The notes: generated by a model from the sequence alone, not told the origin. DNA of 42,899 nt from an uncultured Rubrobacteraceae bacterium (GCA_902806055.1 CADCVD010000030.1:1-42899); one strand, 5' to 3'; shown: positions 1-8,952, counted from the first letter of the stretch. Program-made: numbers and translations.

Positions 1-899
1 ACGCCGCATCCCAGGTACTCATTCGACCGGGGACAGTGGGCGGCAGCGATGCCGGTCCGGGCCAGCACCTCTATGTCCTCCTCCGAGACGCCGGTGGCGA
101 GGTGGGCGGCTATAGTTCCCGGCCAGAGAAGCTCTATGCTCTCGGCATACCTGACAGGCGAGACGCCCTTACCCTTCCAGTCCGTCCGCACCAACCGGGC
201 ATAGATATCCGCCAAGAATCCGGTCCCCTCCGAGACGAACTCGTACTCCTCCGGGCTCTCGGAGAGGTGAATGGCGAGAAGCCCTCCCCTCCCCCGAACT
301 CTCTGCGCCGCGAGCCGCGCGGAGTCCGGATCGACCGTATAAGGCGCATGCACGCTTACCTCTACCCCTACCCGCGATGGTAACCCTCCGCGCAAGGAGC
401 GCACCTTCTCCTCGATAGAGTCCACCGCCTCCTCCGGCGAGCCGAACTCAAACGGCAGGAACTCCGCGTAGACCCTCCCGGCGAGCCCGGACTCCGCGAG
501 TTGAGGGAGACATTCCCCGTAGAGCGATGACTCAGCCATGAAAGTGGTACCGGTCTCTACCGCCTCTCGGGCAGAGTTTCTCGCGGCCTCGGGAGTCCAG
601 GTCGCTTTCTCGGGGAGTCTGGAGATAAGCTCCGTCATCCATCGCGAGAACGAGCCGCCCTCCGGCTCGTCGCCCCTGCGGAAACCGAGGTGCGCGTGAG
701 CGTTTACCGCGCCGGGGATGATCGTGTGGCGGGGAAAGGATCTAACCCCGACGTCGGGACTGTCGGACCTTAGCTCTTGAAGCGAACCGATAGAGGCTAT
801 TCGGCCGTCCCGGACGAGGAGGGCACCGTTCTTTATGGGCGGCGCGGAGACGGGCAGGACGAGGTCCGCCGCGAAGATCGCGGTCGCCTCCTGCGCCAA
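1..899 (-). CDS. mqnX: Amidohydrolase, probable aminodeoxyfutalosine deaminase (partial, cut by left edge)
   Basis: This reading frame runs off the left end of the window, so the C-terminus is missing. The only usable start after the preceding in-frame stop is TTG at 899, two bases past the mqnC stop, with GAGG about ten bases upstream. The protein shows amidohydrolase-family features: an N-terminal beta-rich segment, the metal-binding HAH in N-A-H-A-H-L-G, then H-A-P-Y-T, H-L-S-E-S and H-C-P-R-S-N, with a typical YLGCG further on. In the futalosine pathway such enzymes deaminate 6-amino-6-deoxyfutalosine to futalosine. Its place as last gene of an mqn operon supports that role. Other deaminases of this superfamily (SAH or guanine deaminase) look similar, so the substrate rests largely on context. 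Confidence 0.8.
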   Translation of the reverse strand, partial: MAQEATAIFAADLVLPVSAPPIKNGALLVRDGRIASIGSLQELRSDSPDVGVRSFPRHTIIPGAVNAHAHLGFRRGDEPEGGSFSRWMTELISRLPEKATWTPEAARNSAREAVETGTTFMAESSLYGECLPQLAESGLAGRVYAEFLPFEFGSPEEAVDSIEEKVRSLRGGLPSRVGVEVSVHAPYTVDPDSARLAAQRVRGRGGLLAIHLSESPEEYEFVSEGTGFLADIYARLVRTDWKGKGVSPVRYAESIELLWPGTIAAHLATGVSEEDIEVLARTGIAAAHCPRSNEYLGCG

Positions 900-900
900 A

Positions 901-2019
901 TTAGATGTCCTCTACAGAGATACCGGGCTCCAGCACCCGGTCATAGAGCGTGGTGCGCTTGGCGGGTCTAAAGCCGCTGCGCTCGATGACGCCGCGGAGG
1001 TCTTCCTCGGTGGTCGCGTAGCTCGCCCCCGCCTCCTTTACGACGTTCTCCTCGATCATAACCGACCCCATGTCGTTGCACCCGGCGTGCAGCGCTATGG
1101 AGGCCGTCTTCATCGGTTGCGTCACCCAGCTCGCCTGGATGTTCGCGACGTTGTCCAGGATGATGCGGCTGATAGCGGTGGTCTTCAGGTAGTCGAGCGA
1201 GGTCGCCTTCTCGAAGTCCGGGTGCTTCTTCAGGTAGGTCGTGTTGTCCGGCTGGAAGGTCCAGTCGATGAACGCCGTAAACCCGCCGGTCCTGGCCTGG
1301 AGAGCCCGGATCTGCAACAGGTGCTCGACCCGCTCCTCGTAGGACTCGTCGATCCCGAACATCATCGTCGCCGTGGACTTCATCCCGAGGTTGTGCCACG
1401 TCTCCATCACGTCGAGCCACGCGTTCGTCGAGTTCTTCGCCGGGGCGATGCGCCCGCGGGTCTCGTCCGTGAGGATCTCCGCCCCCCCGCCCGGGATGCT
1501 CATAAGCCCGGCCTTCTTCAGTTCCTTGAGGGTGTCCTCCAGCGAGAGCCCGCTCTTGTCTACGAGGTGCCAGATCTCCGCCGGAGAGAGCGCATGAACC
1601 TGAATCTCGGGGAACTCCTTGCGGATCGCGCGGAAGAGGTCGGTGGTGTACTCCATCCCGATATCTGGGTGGAGCCCGCCTTGCATCAGGATGCCGGTCC
1701 CGCCAAGATCGACGGTCTCCTGTATCTTCTGGAGTACCTGCTCGACGGAGAGCACGTAGCCGTCGCCGTTCTGGGCCTGGCGCTTCGTCCGGTAGAACGC
1801 GCAGAAGGAGCAGGCGACCCAGCAGACGTTCGTGTAGTTGATATTCCGGTCGACGATATAGGTGACGATATCGTTCGGGTGGAGCCGTTTGCGGATAGCA
1901 TCGGCCTCCGAGGCGAGTTCTAGAAAGTTCTTCTCAAAGAGCTTCGCGAGTTCCTTTTTGGCCTCGCGGTCCTCCATGCTCGCGTCCAGAATACCCTTCT
2001 CCAACAACGCATTCGTCAT
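901..2019 (-). CDS. mqnC: Cyclic dehypoxanthinyl futalosine synthase MqnC
   Basis: A radical SAM enzyme of 372 residues that cyclises dehypoxanthinyl futalosine in the futalosine route to menaquinone. The 4Fe-4S cluster motif CxxxCxxC lies at Cys66, Cys70 and Cys73 within C-W-V-A-C-S-F-C-A-F. It is followed by the glycine-rich MQGGLHPD segment and, near the middle, S-I-P-G-G-G-A-E-I-L, all typical of the MqnC/MqnE/CofH radical SAM group. It is told from MqnE by the F-Y-R-T segment after the cluster and the F-I-D-W-T-F-Q-P segment. The ATG start overlaps the mqnA stop by four bases, so the two are probably translationally coupled. Length is normal for the family. Confidence 0.95.
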   Translation of the reverse strand: MTNALLEKGILDASMEDREAKKELAKLFEKNFLELASEADAIRKRLHPNDIVTYIVDRNINYTNVCWVACSFCAFYRTKRQAQNGDGYVLSVEQVLQKIQETVDLGGTGILMQGGLHPDIGMEYTTDLFRAIRKEFPEIQVHALSPAEIWHLVDKSGLSLEDTLKELKKAGLMSIPGGGAEILTDETRGRIAPAKNSTNAWLDVMETWHNLGMKSTATMMFGIDESYEERVEHLLQIRALQARTGGFTAFIDWTFQPDNTTYLKKHPDFEKATSLDYLKTTAISRIILDNVANIQASWVTQPMKTASIALHAGCNDMGSVMIEENVVKEAGASYATTEEDLRGVIERSGFRPAKRTTLYDRVLEPGISVEDI

Positions 2020-2813
2020 GCGCTCACCTTCCCGTAGATACCGGAGGCGAGAAGTCCGCCCTCCGCCAAGTACCGTCTAAGTCCCTCTCCCTCGCGCACC
2101 CCGACTCGATAACCGAGATGTTCCGCGAAGTACTTCCGCAGGTCCCCGTCCGTCGCCGGAGCCCCGCGCCGCCGCGCCTCGGCGACGATCCTATCCAGGT
2201 TGCTCTCCGCCCACAAAACGGCCCGCGCTATCCGGTCGGCCCAGAACCCGTACAGCGCCGGGTCCCTCCGCGATGCCCATACCGCGTAGACCATCGGCAG
2301 CCCGGTGAGCTGACGCCACAGCTCCCCGAGATCGTATACCGTGATGCCGGCCATATGCCGCACCTCGAGCGCCGTGTCTCCTATGAACAGCCCCGCGTCG
2401 TACTCGGTTAGAGCCCTCTCCGGGCGCGTAGAGATCACCTCATAGGAGGGCGAAGCGCCGTAAACACGGTCCAACACGACCCGGGCGAGGACGTGGCTCG
2501 TCGCCGACTCGCTCGTCAGTGCGACCCTATGCGCCTCCTGCAGCGGCATGCCCTCGCGGGTAGCGAGCAGCACGCTCATCACCGGACCATCTGAGGTTAT
2601 GCCGTAGCCCGGTACGCGTCGCAGGCGGTCGCGGTTACGCGCCCAGCTCGCCGAGGAGACTAGGCCTAACTCGACCCTGCCCGAGAGGAGCGCGGCGTTG
2701 GTCTCCGCGGGCGTGCCGCCCACCAACTCCACCCCTTCGAGGCCGCCGTTCTCTTCAAGGCCGAGCCTCAAAGGCAGGCAGTTCAGGTAGTCTATGAACC
2801 CTACGCGGAGCAT
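2016..2813 (-). CDS. mqnA: Chorismate dehydratase MqnA
   Basis: A 265-residue cytosolic protein with the periplasmic-binding-protein-like fold of MqnA, which removes water from chorismate to give 3-enolpyruvylbenzoate, the entry step of the futalosine pathway. The N-terminus R-V-G-F-I-D-Y-L-N-C-L-P is a family hallmark, and V-E-L-G-L-V-S-S and L-F-I-G-D-T-A-L match the later conserved strands. It sits between mqnE and mqnC: its start abuts the mqnE stop and its end overlaps mqnC by four bases. MqnA and MqnD share a fold, but the N-terminal motif and the length favour MqnA. Confidence 0.93.
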   Translation of the reverse strand: MLRVGFIDYLNCLPLRLGLEENGGLEGVELVGGTPAETNAALLSGRVELGLVSSASWARNRDRLRRVPGYGITSDGPVMSVLLATREGMPLQEAHRVALTSESATSHVLARVVLDRVYGASPSYEVISTRPERALTEYDAGLFIGDTALEVRHMAGITVYDLGELWRQLTGLPMVYAVWASRRDPALYGFWADRIARAVLWAESNLDRIVAEARRRGAPATDGDLRKYFAEHLGYRVGVREGEGLRRYLAEGGLLASGIYGKVSA

Positions 2814-3914
2814 CTAGAACTCTCGTATTACATTGAACTCGGTGTCGCGTTCGAGAGGAACACGGCCGGCCTCCCGGATCATGGTGGTGAACCGGCTCTT
2901 GGTCATCGCACCCTCGACGTGCTTCCCGCCGGCTGCGTTGATGATCTCCTCGTCTATCATGATAGTGCCGTCCAGGTCATCCGCCCCAAACGAGAGCGCG
3001 ACCTGCGCTACCTCCGGAGTCTCCGTGACCCAGTACGCCATGATGTGCGGGAAGTTGTCGAGCAACAACCGCCCGACGGCGATGTGCTTGAGGTCGTCGG
3101 CCCCGGTCGAGCGTGGGAGGTGCTTGAGCCGCGTGTTATCCGGGTGGAACGCGAGCGGGATGAAGGTCCTGAAGCTCCCGGTCCGATCCTGCAAGTCTCG
3201 CAGGCGCAGCATATGGTCCACCTTGCTCTCGGGAGTCTCGACGTGGCCGTAGAGCATCGTGGCGTTAGTCTTCATGCCGAGATTATGGGCAGCCTCGTGT
3301 ACCTCCAGCCACCGCTCGCCTGTACACTTGGTCCGGCAGATAGTACGGCGAACCTCCCAGTCGAAGATCTCCGCCCCGCCGCCCGGCAGGCTCCCAAGCC
3401 CCGCCTCGCGCATCTCATTCAAGACCCACTCGGCACTCTTCCCGGTCTGGTGGGTAAAGTGGTCTATCTCAACCGCAGTCCAAGCCTTTATGTGTATGTC
3501 GGGATAGACCCGGTGCAGTTCGCGGACGATGTCCAGGTATACGTCGAAGCCCCACTCGGGGTGAATGCCGCCGACGATGTGAAACTCCGCCACACCGGTC
3601 AGGTCGACCTTCTCCAGCTCGTGCAGCGTCTTCTCCGCCGGCCACTCGTAGCCTCGCTCGTCGCCCTGGCTGACGCGGAAAGCGCAGAACCGGCAGCGGT
3701 AAACGCAGATGTTGGTCGGATAGAGGCGGTACTTGTGCGAGAAGTAGGCTCTATCGCCGTGGCGGTTTTCGCGTACGTAGTTGGCGAGGCGACCGATCTC
3801 CATCAGGTCGTTTGACTCGAAGAGCTTCAGCCCATCCTCGAAGGAGAGCCGTTCACCCGCATAGACTTTCTCCCGGATCTCTCGCAGATCCGCTGGCGTA
3901 CCGATCTTAAGCAT
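2814..3914 (-). CDS. mqnE: Aminofutalosine synthase MqnE
   Basis: A radical SAM enzyme of 366 residues that joins 3-enolpyruvylbenzoate to adenosine from SAM to form aminofutalosine. The cluster motif CxxxCxxC is at Cys70, Cys74 and Cys77 (C-V-Y-R-C-R-F-C-A-F). It is followed by E-F-H-I-V-G-G-I-H-P, the G-S-L-P-G-G-G-A-E-I-F motif and F-I-P-L-A-F-H-P-D-N, which distinguish it from mqnC downstream. The ATG start overlaps the end of the polyprenyl synthase gene by eight bases. With mqnA, mqnC and the mqnX-like gene it covers most of the early pathway; mqnB and mqnD are not in the window. Confidence 0.94.
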   Translation of the reverse strand: MLKIGTPADLREIREKVYAGERLSFEDGLKLFESNDLMEIGRLANYVRENRHGDRAYFSHKYRLYPTNICVYRCRFCAFRVSQGDERGYEWPAEKTLHELEKVDLTGVAEFHIVGGIHPEWGFDVYLDIVRELHRVYPDIHIKAWTAVEIDHFTHQTGKSAEWVLNEMREAGLGSLPGGGAEIFDWEVRRTICRTKCTGERWLEVHEAAHNLGMKTNATMLYGHVETPESKVDHMLRLRDLQDRTGSFRTFIPLAFHPDNTRLKHLPRSTGADDLKHIAVGRLLLDNFPHIMAYWVTETPEVAQVALSFGADDLDGTIMIDEEIINAAGGKHVEGAMTKSRFTTMIREAGRVPLERDTEFNVIREF

Positions 3915-4956
3915 CCCTACCCACCACCTCGCTCGCTATCGCCTCCAGAATGGCCCGCTCCGCCCCATCGGGCAGGAGATCAAGCCCCTCTATCGCGGCC
4001 TCGACCTCTCCAAGCGCCCAGGCCTCCGTCTTTTGTATTGCATCCGTCGCGAGGACCGCCTCGATCCCGGCCTCTAGCAAATTCGGCTCCGGCTGTGGCG
4101 TCTCTAGCACCTGCCGTATAACCGCCGCGTCGCCTTCCTTGATGGCGAAGATGACCGGCAACGTCACGGTCCCTTCGGCGAGGTCCGCGCCGATCCCTTT
4201 ACCCATAAGCCCCGGCTTGCCCACGAAGTCCATGACGTCGTCGGACATCTGGAACGCGAGCCCGAGAGCCTGCCCGTAGGTCGCCAGAGCGTCTATCTGC
4301 TTGAGAGAGAGGCCGCCCACGGTACCGCCCGCCACGCATGCTGCCCGAAAGAGCCCGGCGGTCTTCATGCGGATGTGCTCCATGTACGCCTCGACCTCCA
4401 CGGGCCCGCGCGAGGAGCGAAACTGCTCCAGCTCGCCCGCCGCCAACCCCATCGCAGCCTCCGAAAAGGCGCGCACGAGCCTCGGGTCCCCGATCTGGGC
4501 GAGCCCCAGGAACGCCTCTGCGAAGAGATAGTCCCCGGTCGCCACCGCAACCTCGCGCCCGTACGCCGCCACGGCCGTCGGTCTACTACGCCTCGACTCC
4601 GCCTTGTCCACTACGTCGTCATGAATAAGGGTCGCCGTGTGCAGCACCTCGATAGCCGTGGAGGCCGTAAGCAACTCGCCCGCGTCCGGCTCGCCCATCT
4701 GGGCGCTAAGAATGAGCAGGATCGGCCTGAGCCGCTTGCCCCCCGCCGTGAGCGCCTCCAGCGCCGGAGCCACCAACCTCTCGGGAGCCCGTCCCGCCAC
4801 CTCGGCGAGCGAGGTCTCGACCCTCTCCACCGCCTCCGAAGCTCCGCCGGGTAGCGCGGCGCGAAGGTTTCTGGCGCTCTCAGCCAGGTCTCGTCCCAAC
4901 GTGGAGCGTGATGATGCCGCCAGAGAGCCCGCGCCATGTAACGTTTTGTAATCCAT
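3907..4956 (-). CDS. Polyprenyl diphosphate synthase (menaquinone side chain)
   Basis: A trans-isoprenyl diphosphate synthase that elongates allylic diphosphates with isopentenyl diphosphate; here it probably makes the menaquinone tail. The first aspartate-rich motif D-D-V-V-D is at residues 113-117, following G-G-K-R-L-R-P at 72-78, and the second motif D-D-V-M-D is at 239-243. Both are intact, so it should be catalytic. The ATG at 4956 makes a 77-base overlap with menG, unusually long for this operon. An in-frame TTG at 4899 would cut the overlap to 20 bases and remove only a poorly conserved leader, so the true start may be there. Chain length cannot be read reliably from sequence alone. 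Confidence 0.9.
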   Translation of the reverse strand: MDYKTLHGAGSLAASSRSTLGRDLAESARNLRAALPGGASEAVERVETSLAEVAGRAPERLVAPALEALTAGGKRLRPILLILSAQMGEPDAGELLTASTAIEVLHTATLIHDDVVDKAESRRSRPTAVAAYGREVAVATGDYLFAEAFLGLAQIGDPRLVRAFSEAAMGLAAGELEQFRSSRGPVEVEAYMEHIRMKTAGLFRAACVAGGTVGGLSLKQIDALATYGQALGLAFQMSDDVMDFVGKPGLMGKGIGADLAEGTVTLPVIFAIKEGDAAVIRQVLETPQPEPNLLEAGIEAVLATDAIQKTEAWALGEVEAAIEGLDLLPDGAERAILEAIASEVVGRDA

Positions 4957-5614
4957 TACGCTCCATTATCTCAGCTAATTCGCCAGGTGCTACGAACTCT
5001 TTCACCGACTCGGGCAGATACGAGTACGCCCATGCATCCCCCGAAACCATCGCGCCCAGGCGCGGCACCACCCTATCGAACCACAGGCGGTAAAAGGTAG
5101 CAGATAATCGTCCCTTCGGCCGCGCTATCTCCAGGCATACTACTCTCCCGCCGGGTCTAACCACCCGCGCCATCTCCGAGAAGAGCGCATCGAGGTCCGG
5201 GATGTTGCGCGCCCCGTAAGCTATCGTCGCTGCGTCGAACGACCCATCCCCAACACCCGAAATGTTCGTCGCATCTCCGAGCCGGTACTCGGCGTTCGGG
5301 ATTGGGCGTGCCTGCGCCGCCAGTAGCATCTCGCGGGAGAAGTCCATCCCCAGCACGTATCCTCTCGGCCCGGCCTTCTTCGCCAGGTCGCGCGTAAGGC
5401 TGCCCGTGCCGCAGGCGAGGTCGAGGGCTCGGCCGCCTTCGCGCAGACCGCTCGCCTCAACCGCCTTGTTGTTCCAGACGCGGTGCAGGCCGGCGGTCAT
5501 GAGGGTGTTGAGGAGTTCGTAGCGATGTGCGATCCGGTCGAACATCTCCCGGACGAGCCGCGCCCGCTCCTCGCCGGTCGGGAGGCGTCTCTCTTGTGCG
5601 CTCTCTCTACCCAC
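4880..5614 (-). CDS. menG: Demethylmenaquinone methyltransferase (UbiE/MenG)
   Basis: A 244-residue SAM-dependent class I methyltransferase that carries out the final C-methylation of demethylmenaquinone. Motif I is A-L-D-L-A-C-G-T-G-S-L-T; before it lie the UbiE signatures V-R-E-M-F-D-R-I-A-H-R-Y and L-N-T-L-M-T-A-G-L-H, and after it comes G-A-R-N-I-P-D-L-D. Start is GTG at 5614, overlapping the ubiX-like gene by eight bases. The gene sits between the decarboxylation and prenylation genes and the mqn genes, so menaquinone rather than ubiquinone is the expected substrate. Confidence 0.92.
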   Translation of the reverse strand: MGRESAQERRLPTGEERARLVREMFDRIAHRYELLNTLMTAGLHRVWNNKAVEASGLREGGRALDLACGTGSLTRDLAKKAGPRGYVLGMDFSREMLLAAQARPIPNAEYRLGDATNISGVGDGSFDAATIAYGARNIPDLDALFSEMARVVRPGGRVVCLEIARPKGRLSATFYRLWFDRVVPRLGAMVSGDAWAYSYLPESVKEFVAPGELAEIMERNGLQNVTWRGLSGGIITLHVGTRPG

Positions 5615-6191
5615 GACGCTTGTGCCCCCATCTCTCGACTAACTCGTGACTCGCGAGGCCCATCGCGTCCAGAGTCTTGCCCACGACGAAGTCAACAACA
5701 TCTTCAAGCGTCTTCGGGTGATTGTAGAAACCGGGCGCCGCCGAGAGTACGAGGCCGCCGGCCTCAGTGATCGCCGACATGTTCCTCAGGTGGATGAGGC
5801 TGTAGGGCATCTCGCGCTCCAGGATCACGAGCCGTTTCCGCTCCTTCAGGGCCACGTCAGCGACGCGGTGAAGGAGATTCGTGCCCGTGCCGTTAGCGAT
5901 GTTGCCGATGGTAGAGACGCTAGCCGGAATGATAACGGTCGCGTCCGGCACGCTCGTCCCGCTCGCCGGAGGCGCGAAGAGATCGTCCGGGGCGTAGCGC
6001 TTCACGCCGTAGGTCCCGGCGAGCTTCTTCGTCGAGAGGCCGCCCATCTCGTAGGCTAGGACCTTCTCGCCCATCTCCGAAGCGCAAATCTCGACGAATA
6101 CGTCGTTCTCGACGAGGGCCTCTATAAGGCGCACCGCGTACGGCGCTCCGCTCGCCCCGGTAATGCCGACAAAGGCGCTCTGTAGGGCCAT
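5607..6191 (-). CDS. mqnM: Flavin prenyltransferase UbiX/MqnM
   Basis: A 194-residue UbiX-family flavoprotein that prenylates FMN to make the cofactor of UbiD-type decarboxylases. Family signs are the N-terminal G-I-T-G-A-S-G-A-P-Y-A flavin-binding loop, the central I-I-P-A-S-V-S-T-I-G-N-I-A-N-G segment and R-E-M-P-Y-S-L-I-H-L-R-N-M. The ATG overlaps the stop of the prenyltransferase gene by one base. It is adjacent to ubiA- and ubiD-type genes, the usual companions in futalosine-pathway genomes, where the trio is called MqnM, MqnP and MqnL. Confidence 0.93.
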   Translation of the reverse strand: MALQSAFVGITGASGAPYAVRLIEALVENDVFVEICASEMGEKVLAYEMGGLSTKKLAGTYGVKRYAPDDLFAPPASGTSVPDATVIIPASVSTIGNIANGTGTNLLHRVADVALKERKRLVILEREMPYSLIHLRNMSAITEAGGLVLSAAPGFYNHPKTLEDVVDFVVGKTLDAMGLASHELVERWGHKRRG

Positions 6192-7081
6192 CAGCCCATA
6201 ACCCGGTCGAGGAGCACGAAGACGAAGAAGATCACGCTAATAACCCCGTTCATCGTGAAGAAGGCCATATCGAGCTTCGAGAGGTCGTCCTTCCTGACGA
6301 GCGACTGCTCGTAGAACAACAGCCACGCCACCACAACGACCCCGAGGTAGTAGACGATCCCGAGCCCCGCCGCCGCGCCGAACGCAACGAGGAACGCCAC
6401 GGAGAGCGCGTGCCATAAACGTGAGACGACGAGCGCAGGACCGACCCCGAACCGCGCGGGCAGGGAGTTGACCCGGTTCTCGAGGTCGAAGTCACGATCG
6501 AGGAGAGCGTAGATAATGTCGAAGCCCCCGACCCAGAGGGCCGCAGCGGCCCAGATCAGGACCGGCGTCCACGACACGTCGTTCGTCACCGCGACCCACG
6601 CCGCTGCCGGGGCGAGGCCGTTGGCTATCCCCAGCGCGAGGTGGCAGAGCCAGGTGAAGCGTTTGGTATACGGGTAGATTACGAAGCCAAGCACCACGAG
6701 CGGCCAGAGTACGCGCGTTACCGGGGCGAGAAAGAGCGTCGCGAGTATCAGCAACCCGATAGCCGCTACGGTAAAGATCCACGCCTCTCTCAGCCCGATG
6801 AGTCCCCTGGGGATGGCGCGGTCGGCGGTGCGGGGGTTGCGTGCGTCTATGCTCGCGTCGATGATGCGGTTGAGGGTCATGCCCGCGGTGCGGGCGCCGA
6901 TCATGGCGACCGTGATCCAAACGAGGTTCGAGAGGCTGAACGGTACCGGCGCGGCGAGCATCCCGGCGTACGCGAACGGCAGGGCGAAGACTGTATGCTC
7001 CCACTTGACCATCTCCAGGAGCACGCGCAGCTTGCCCATGTTCGGGCCGGAAGCGGGGCTTCTAGTCGAGGGGGATGCCAT
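6191..7081 (-). CDS. mqnP: UbiA-family prenyltransferase MqnP
   Basis: An integral membrane prenyltransferase of 296 residues with about eight hydrophobic segments. It should attach the polyprenyl tail to the 1,4-dihydroxy-6-naphthoate-derived ring. The first catalytic motif N-R-I-I-D-A-S-I-D is followed by N-P-R-T-A-D-R-A-I-P, and the second is in D-I-I-Y-A-L-L-D-R-D-F-D, both typical of UbiA-type enzymes. The start at 7081 has GGGAGCGG just upstream and overlaps the ubiD-type gene by 20 bases. An internal ATG at 7039, just before the conserved G-K-L-R segment, is the alternative but has no clear ribosome site. Confidence 0.92.
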   Translation of the reverse strand: MASPSTRSPASGPNMGKLRVLLEMVKWEHTVFALPFAYAGMLAAPVPFSLSNLVWITVAMIGARTAGMTLNRIIDASIDARNPRTADRAIPRGLIGLREAWIFTVAAIGLLILATLFLAPVTRVLWPLVVLGFVIYPYTKRFTWLCHLALGIANGLAPAAAWVAVTNDVSWTPVLIWAAAALWVGGFDIIYALLDRDFDLENRVNSLPARFGVGPALVVSRLWHALSVAFLVAFGAAAGLGIVYYLGVVVVAWLLFYEQSLVRKDDLSKLDMAFFTMNGVISVIFFVFVLLDRVMG

Positions 7082-8528
7082 ACCGCTCCCACTTCTCGTC
7101 GACGAGCCTCTTAATCTCGTCGCTCATCTCGATCTTCTCCGGCCACTCGCGATTGAAGCCCTCCTCCGGCCACTTCTTCGTCGCGTCCACGATCATCTTC
7201 GACCCGTAGGAGAAGGCGCGGCTTGAGTGGTCGAGCACGTCTATCGGTCCGGGCATCATCCTTATGTCCCGCTCGGGGTCTATGTTGTTCAACGTCACCC
7301 ACCACGCCTCGCTTACGTCTTCTACGTTTACGTCCGAGTCGAGCACGACGATCATCTTCGAGAGGCTCATCAGCCCCATCCCGAGCATCCCGGCCCCTAC
7401 CTTGAAGGCGTGCCCCGGGTACTGCTTGTCGATGGAGACGAAGACGAGGTTGTGAAATATCCCCTCGGGCGGCAGGTGGTAGTTGACGATCTCCGGCATC
7501 GTGAGACGCGCGAGCGGCAAAAAGATACGCTCCGTCGCATACCCGAGCCACGCGTCCTCCATCGGCGGGCGTCCGACGATGGTCGAGGGGTAGATGGCGT
7601 TGCGGCGCATCGTCACCGCCGTGACGTGCATCGCCGGGTAGTAGTCGGCGAGCGAGTAGAAGCCCGTGTGGTCTCCGAATGGCCCCTCAAGCGTCAGCGG
7701 CTCCTCCGGGTCGGCGTAGCCCTCTATGACGATCTCCGCCTCCGCCGGGACCTCCAGGTCGTTCGTCAGGCACTTCACGAGCTTTACGGGCTCCTTGCGC
7801 AGGAAGCCCGCGAAGACGAACTCGCTGATACCGGGCGGGAGCGGCGCCGAGGCCGAGTAGATGGTCGCCGGGTCGCCGCCGAGCGTCACCGCCACGGGTA
7901 GCTTCTGGCCCATCTTCTTCGCCTTCTCGAAATGAGCCGCGCCGGTCTTGTGGCGCTGCCAGTGCAGGCCGGCGGTCTTTTTGTCGAAACGCTGGACACG
8001 ATACATCCCGGCGTTCTTCTCGCCGTTCTCGGGGTCCTGAGTGTGCACCATCGTGAGGGTCACGAAGGGTCCGCCGTCCTCGGGCCAGCAGGTCTGGACG
8101 GGGAGGCGTTCGAGGTCTATCTCGTCGCCACGGTAGACGACCTCCTGGCATGGGGCGCCGCGGGAGATCGTACGGGGCGGGAACTTGGAGACCTCGTAGA
8201 GGCGCGGGAGGAGCTGGAGCTTCGCCATCAGGCCCTTGCCGGGTCCCTTGGTCAGCCCGAGAAGCTCCTCTATACGCCCTCCGATCTCGTTCAAATCATC
8301 GACGCCTAAAGCGTTCGCCATACGCTTCTTCGAGCCGAAGGCATTGATGAGCAGGGGATGGTCGCTATCTCTTACGTTGTGGAAGAGGAGCGCGGGGCCG
8401 GTTCTCTTCATAACGCGGTCGGCGATCTCGGTGATCTCAAACTTCGCGCTCACCGGCTCTCGCACGTCGACCAACTCGCCTGCCTTCCGCAAGTTGCTCA
8501 CGAACTCTTGCAGGTTATTCGGCGCCAT
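7062..8528 (-). CDS. mqnL: UbiD-family decarboxylase MqnL
   Basis: A 488-residue prenylated-FMN-dependent decarboxylase of the UbiD family, normal in length. In futalosine organisms it removes the carboxyl group of the naphthoate intermediate around the prenylation step. Recognisable blocks are F-H-N-V near residue 50, Y-R-V-Q-R-F-D in the middle, and the family signature E-G-P-F-G-D-H-T-G-F-Y-S followed by Y-Y-P-A and later the G-R-P-P-M-E-D segment. The start overlaps the small gene upstream by 14 bases, and its cofactor enzyme mqnM is two genes downstream. Confidence 0.93.
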   Translation of the reverse strand: MAPNNLQEFVSNLRKAGELVDVREPVSAKFEITEIADRVMKRTGPALLFHNVRDSDHPLLINAFGSKKRMANALGVDDLNEIGGRIEELLGLTKGPGKGLMAKLQLLPRLYEVSKFPPRTISRGAPCQEVVYRGDEIDLERLPVQTCWPEDGGPFVTLTMVHTQDPENGEKNAGMYRVQRFDKKTAGLHWQRHKTGAAHFEKAKKMGQKLPVAVTLGGDPATIYSASAPLPPGISEFVFAGFLRKEPVKLVKCLTNDLEVPAEAEIVIEGYADPEEPLTLEGPFGDHTGFYSLADYYPAMHVTAVTMRRNAIYPSTIVGRPPMEDAWLGYATERIFLPLARLTMPEIVNYHLPPEGIFHNLVFVSIDKQYPGHAFKVGAGMLGMGLMSLSKMIVVLDSDVNVEDVSEAWWVTLNNIDPERDIRMMPGPIDVLDHSSRAFSYGSKMIVDATKKWPEEGFNREWPEKIEMSDEIKRLVDEKWERYGIPLD

Positions 8529-8949
8529 CCGTTACCTCCACTATTGCGGCGTTGATGCGTTCCCTGGAGCGTCCCTCGTTCTCGCCGGAGATTATGCCTA
8601 GGAGCTGGGCGAGATGCGGCGTCCACAGGGAGATAGAGACCATGCCGCCGCGTGAGATCTCTCCCGCCCCGTCCCGGATCATGCGGCTCGCCACCCCGAC
8701 GAAGCGCGGTTCGTCGAGCCTCGCGATCGTCTCGACCGCCAACGCGTACGCGTGGTCCCCGACGAGTATCGCGTCGTCGCTCGTCGCCTCGCTCGCGTAG
8801 TGTGCACCGAATCCCTCCTGCAAATGCCCCAAGGCCTCCGCGACGACCGCCCCCCGGTAGTCTCGTCCGGCCGCGCCCGGCAGACCTTCGGCGGCGCGCA
8901 GAAAAATCTCCCTCAGCGAGACCTCCGGCGCCCGGCGCTTGGTCTCCAC
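8515..8949 (-). CDS. Small protein resembling a fragment of a trans-prenyl diphosphate synthase
   Basis: A 144-residue soluble protein without a firm family call. Its middle (about residues 60-105) reads I-L-V-G-D-H-A-Y-A-L-A followed by a helix ending D-G-A-G-E-I. That resembles the G-D-Y-L-F-A and L-A-A-G-E-L region of polyprenyl synthases such as the one at 3907-4956. Both catalytic aspartate-rich motifs are absent, so it cannot be an active synthase alone. It may be a non-catalytic partner, loosely like component I of heptaprenyl diphosphate synthase, or simply an unrelated helical protein. It lies in the operon three bases after hemL and overlaps mqnL by 14 bases, so it is very probably translated. 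Confidence 0.65.
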   Translation of the reverse strand: METKRRAPEVSLREIFLRAAEGLPGAAGRDYRGAVVAEALGHLQEGFGAHYASEATSDDAILVGDHAYALAVETIARLDEPRFVGVASRMIRDGAGEISRGGMVSISLWTPHLAQLLGIISGENEGRSRERINAAIVEVTDGAE

Positions 8950-8952
8950 TCT

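Noticed and set aside
835-1923. Long plus-strand open frame opposite mqnC
   Set aside because: It has no recognisable domain and is arginine- and leucine-rich, as expected of the complement of a high-GC gene; mqnC on the other strand is unambiguous.
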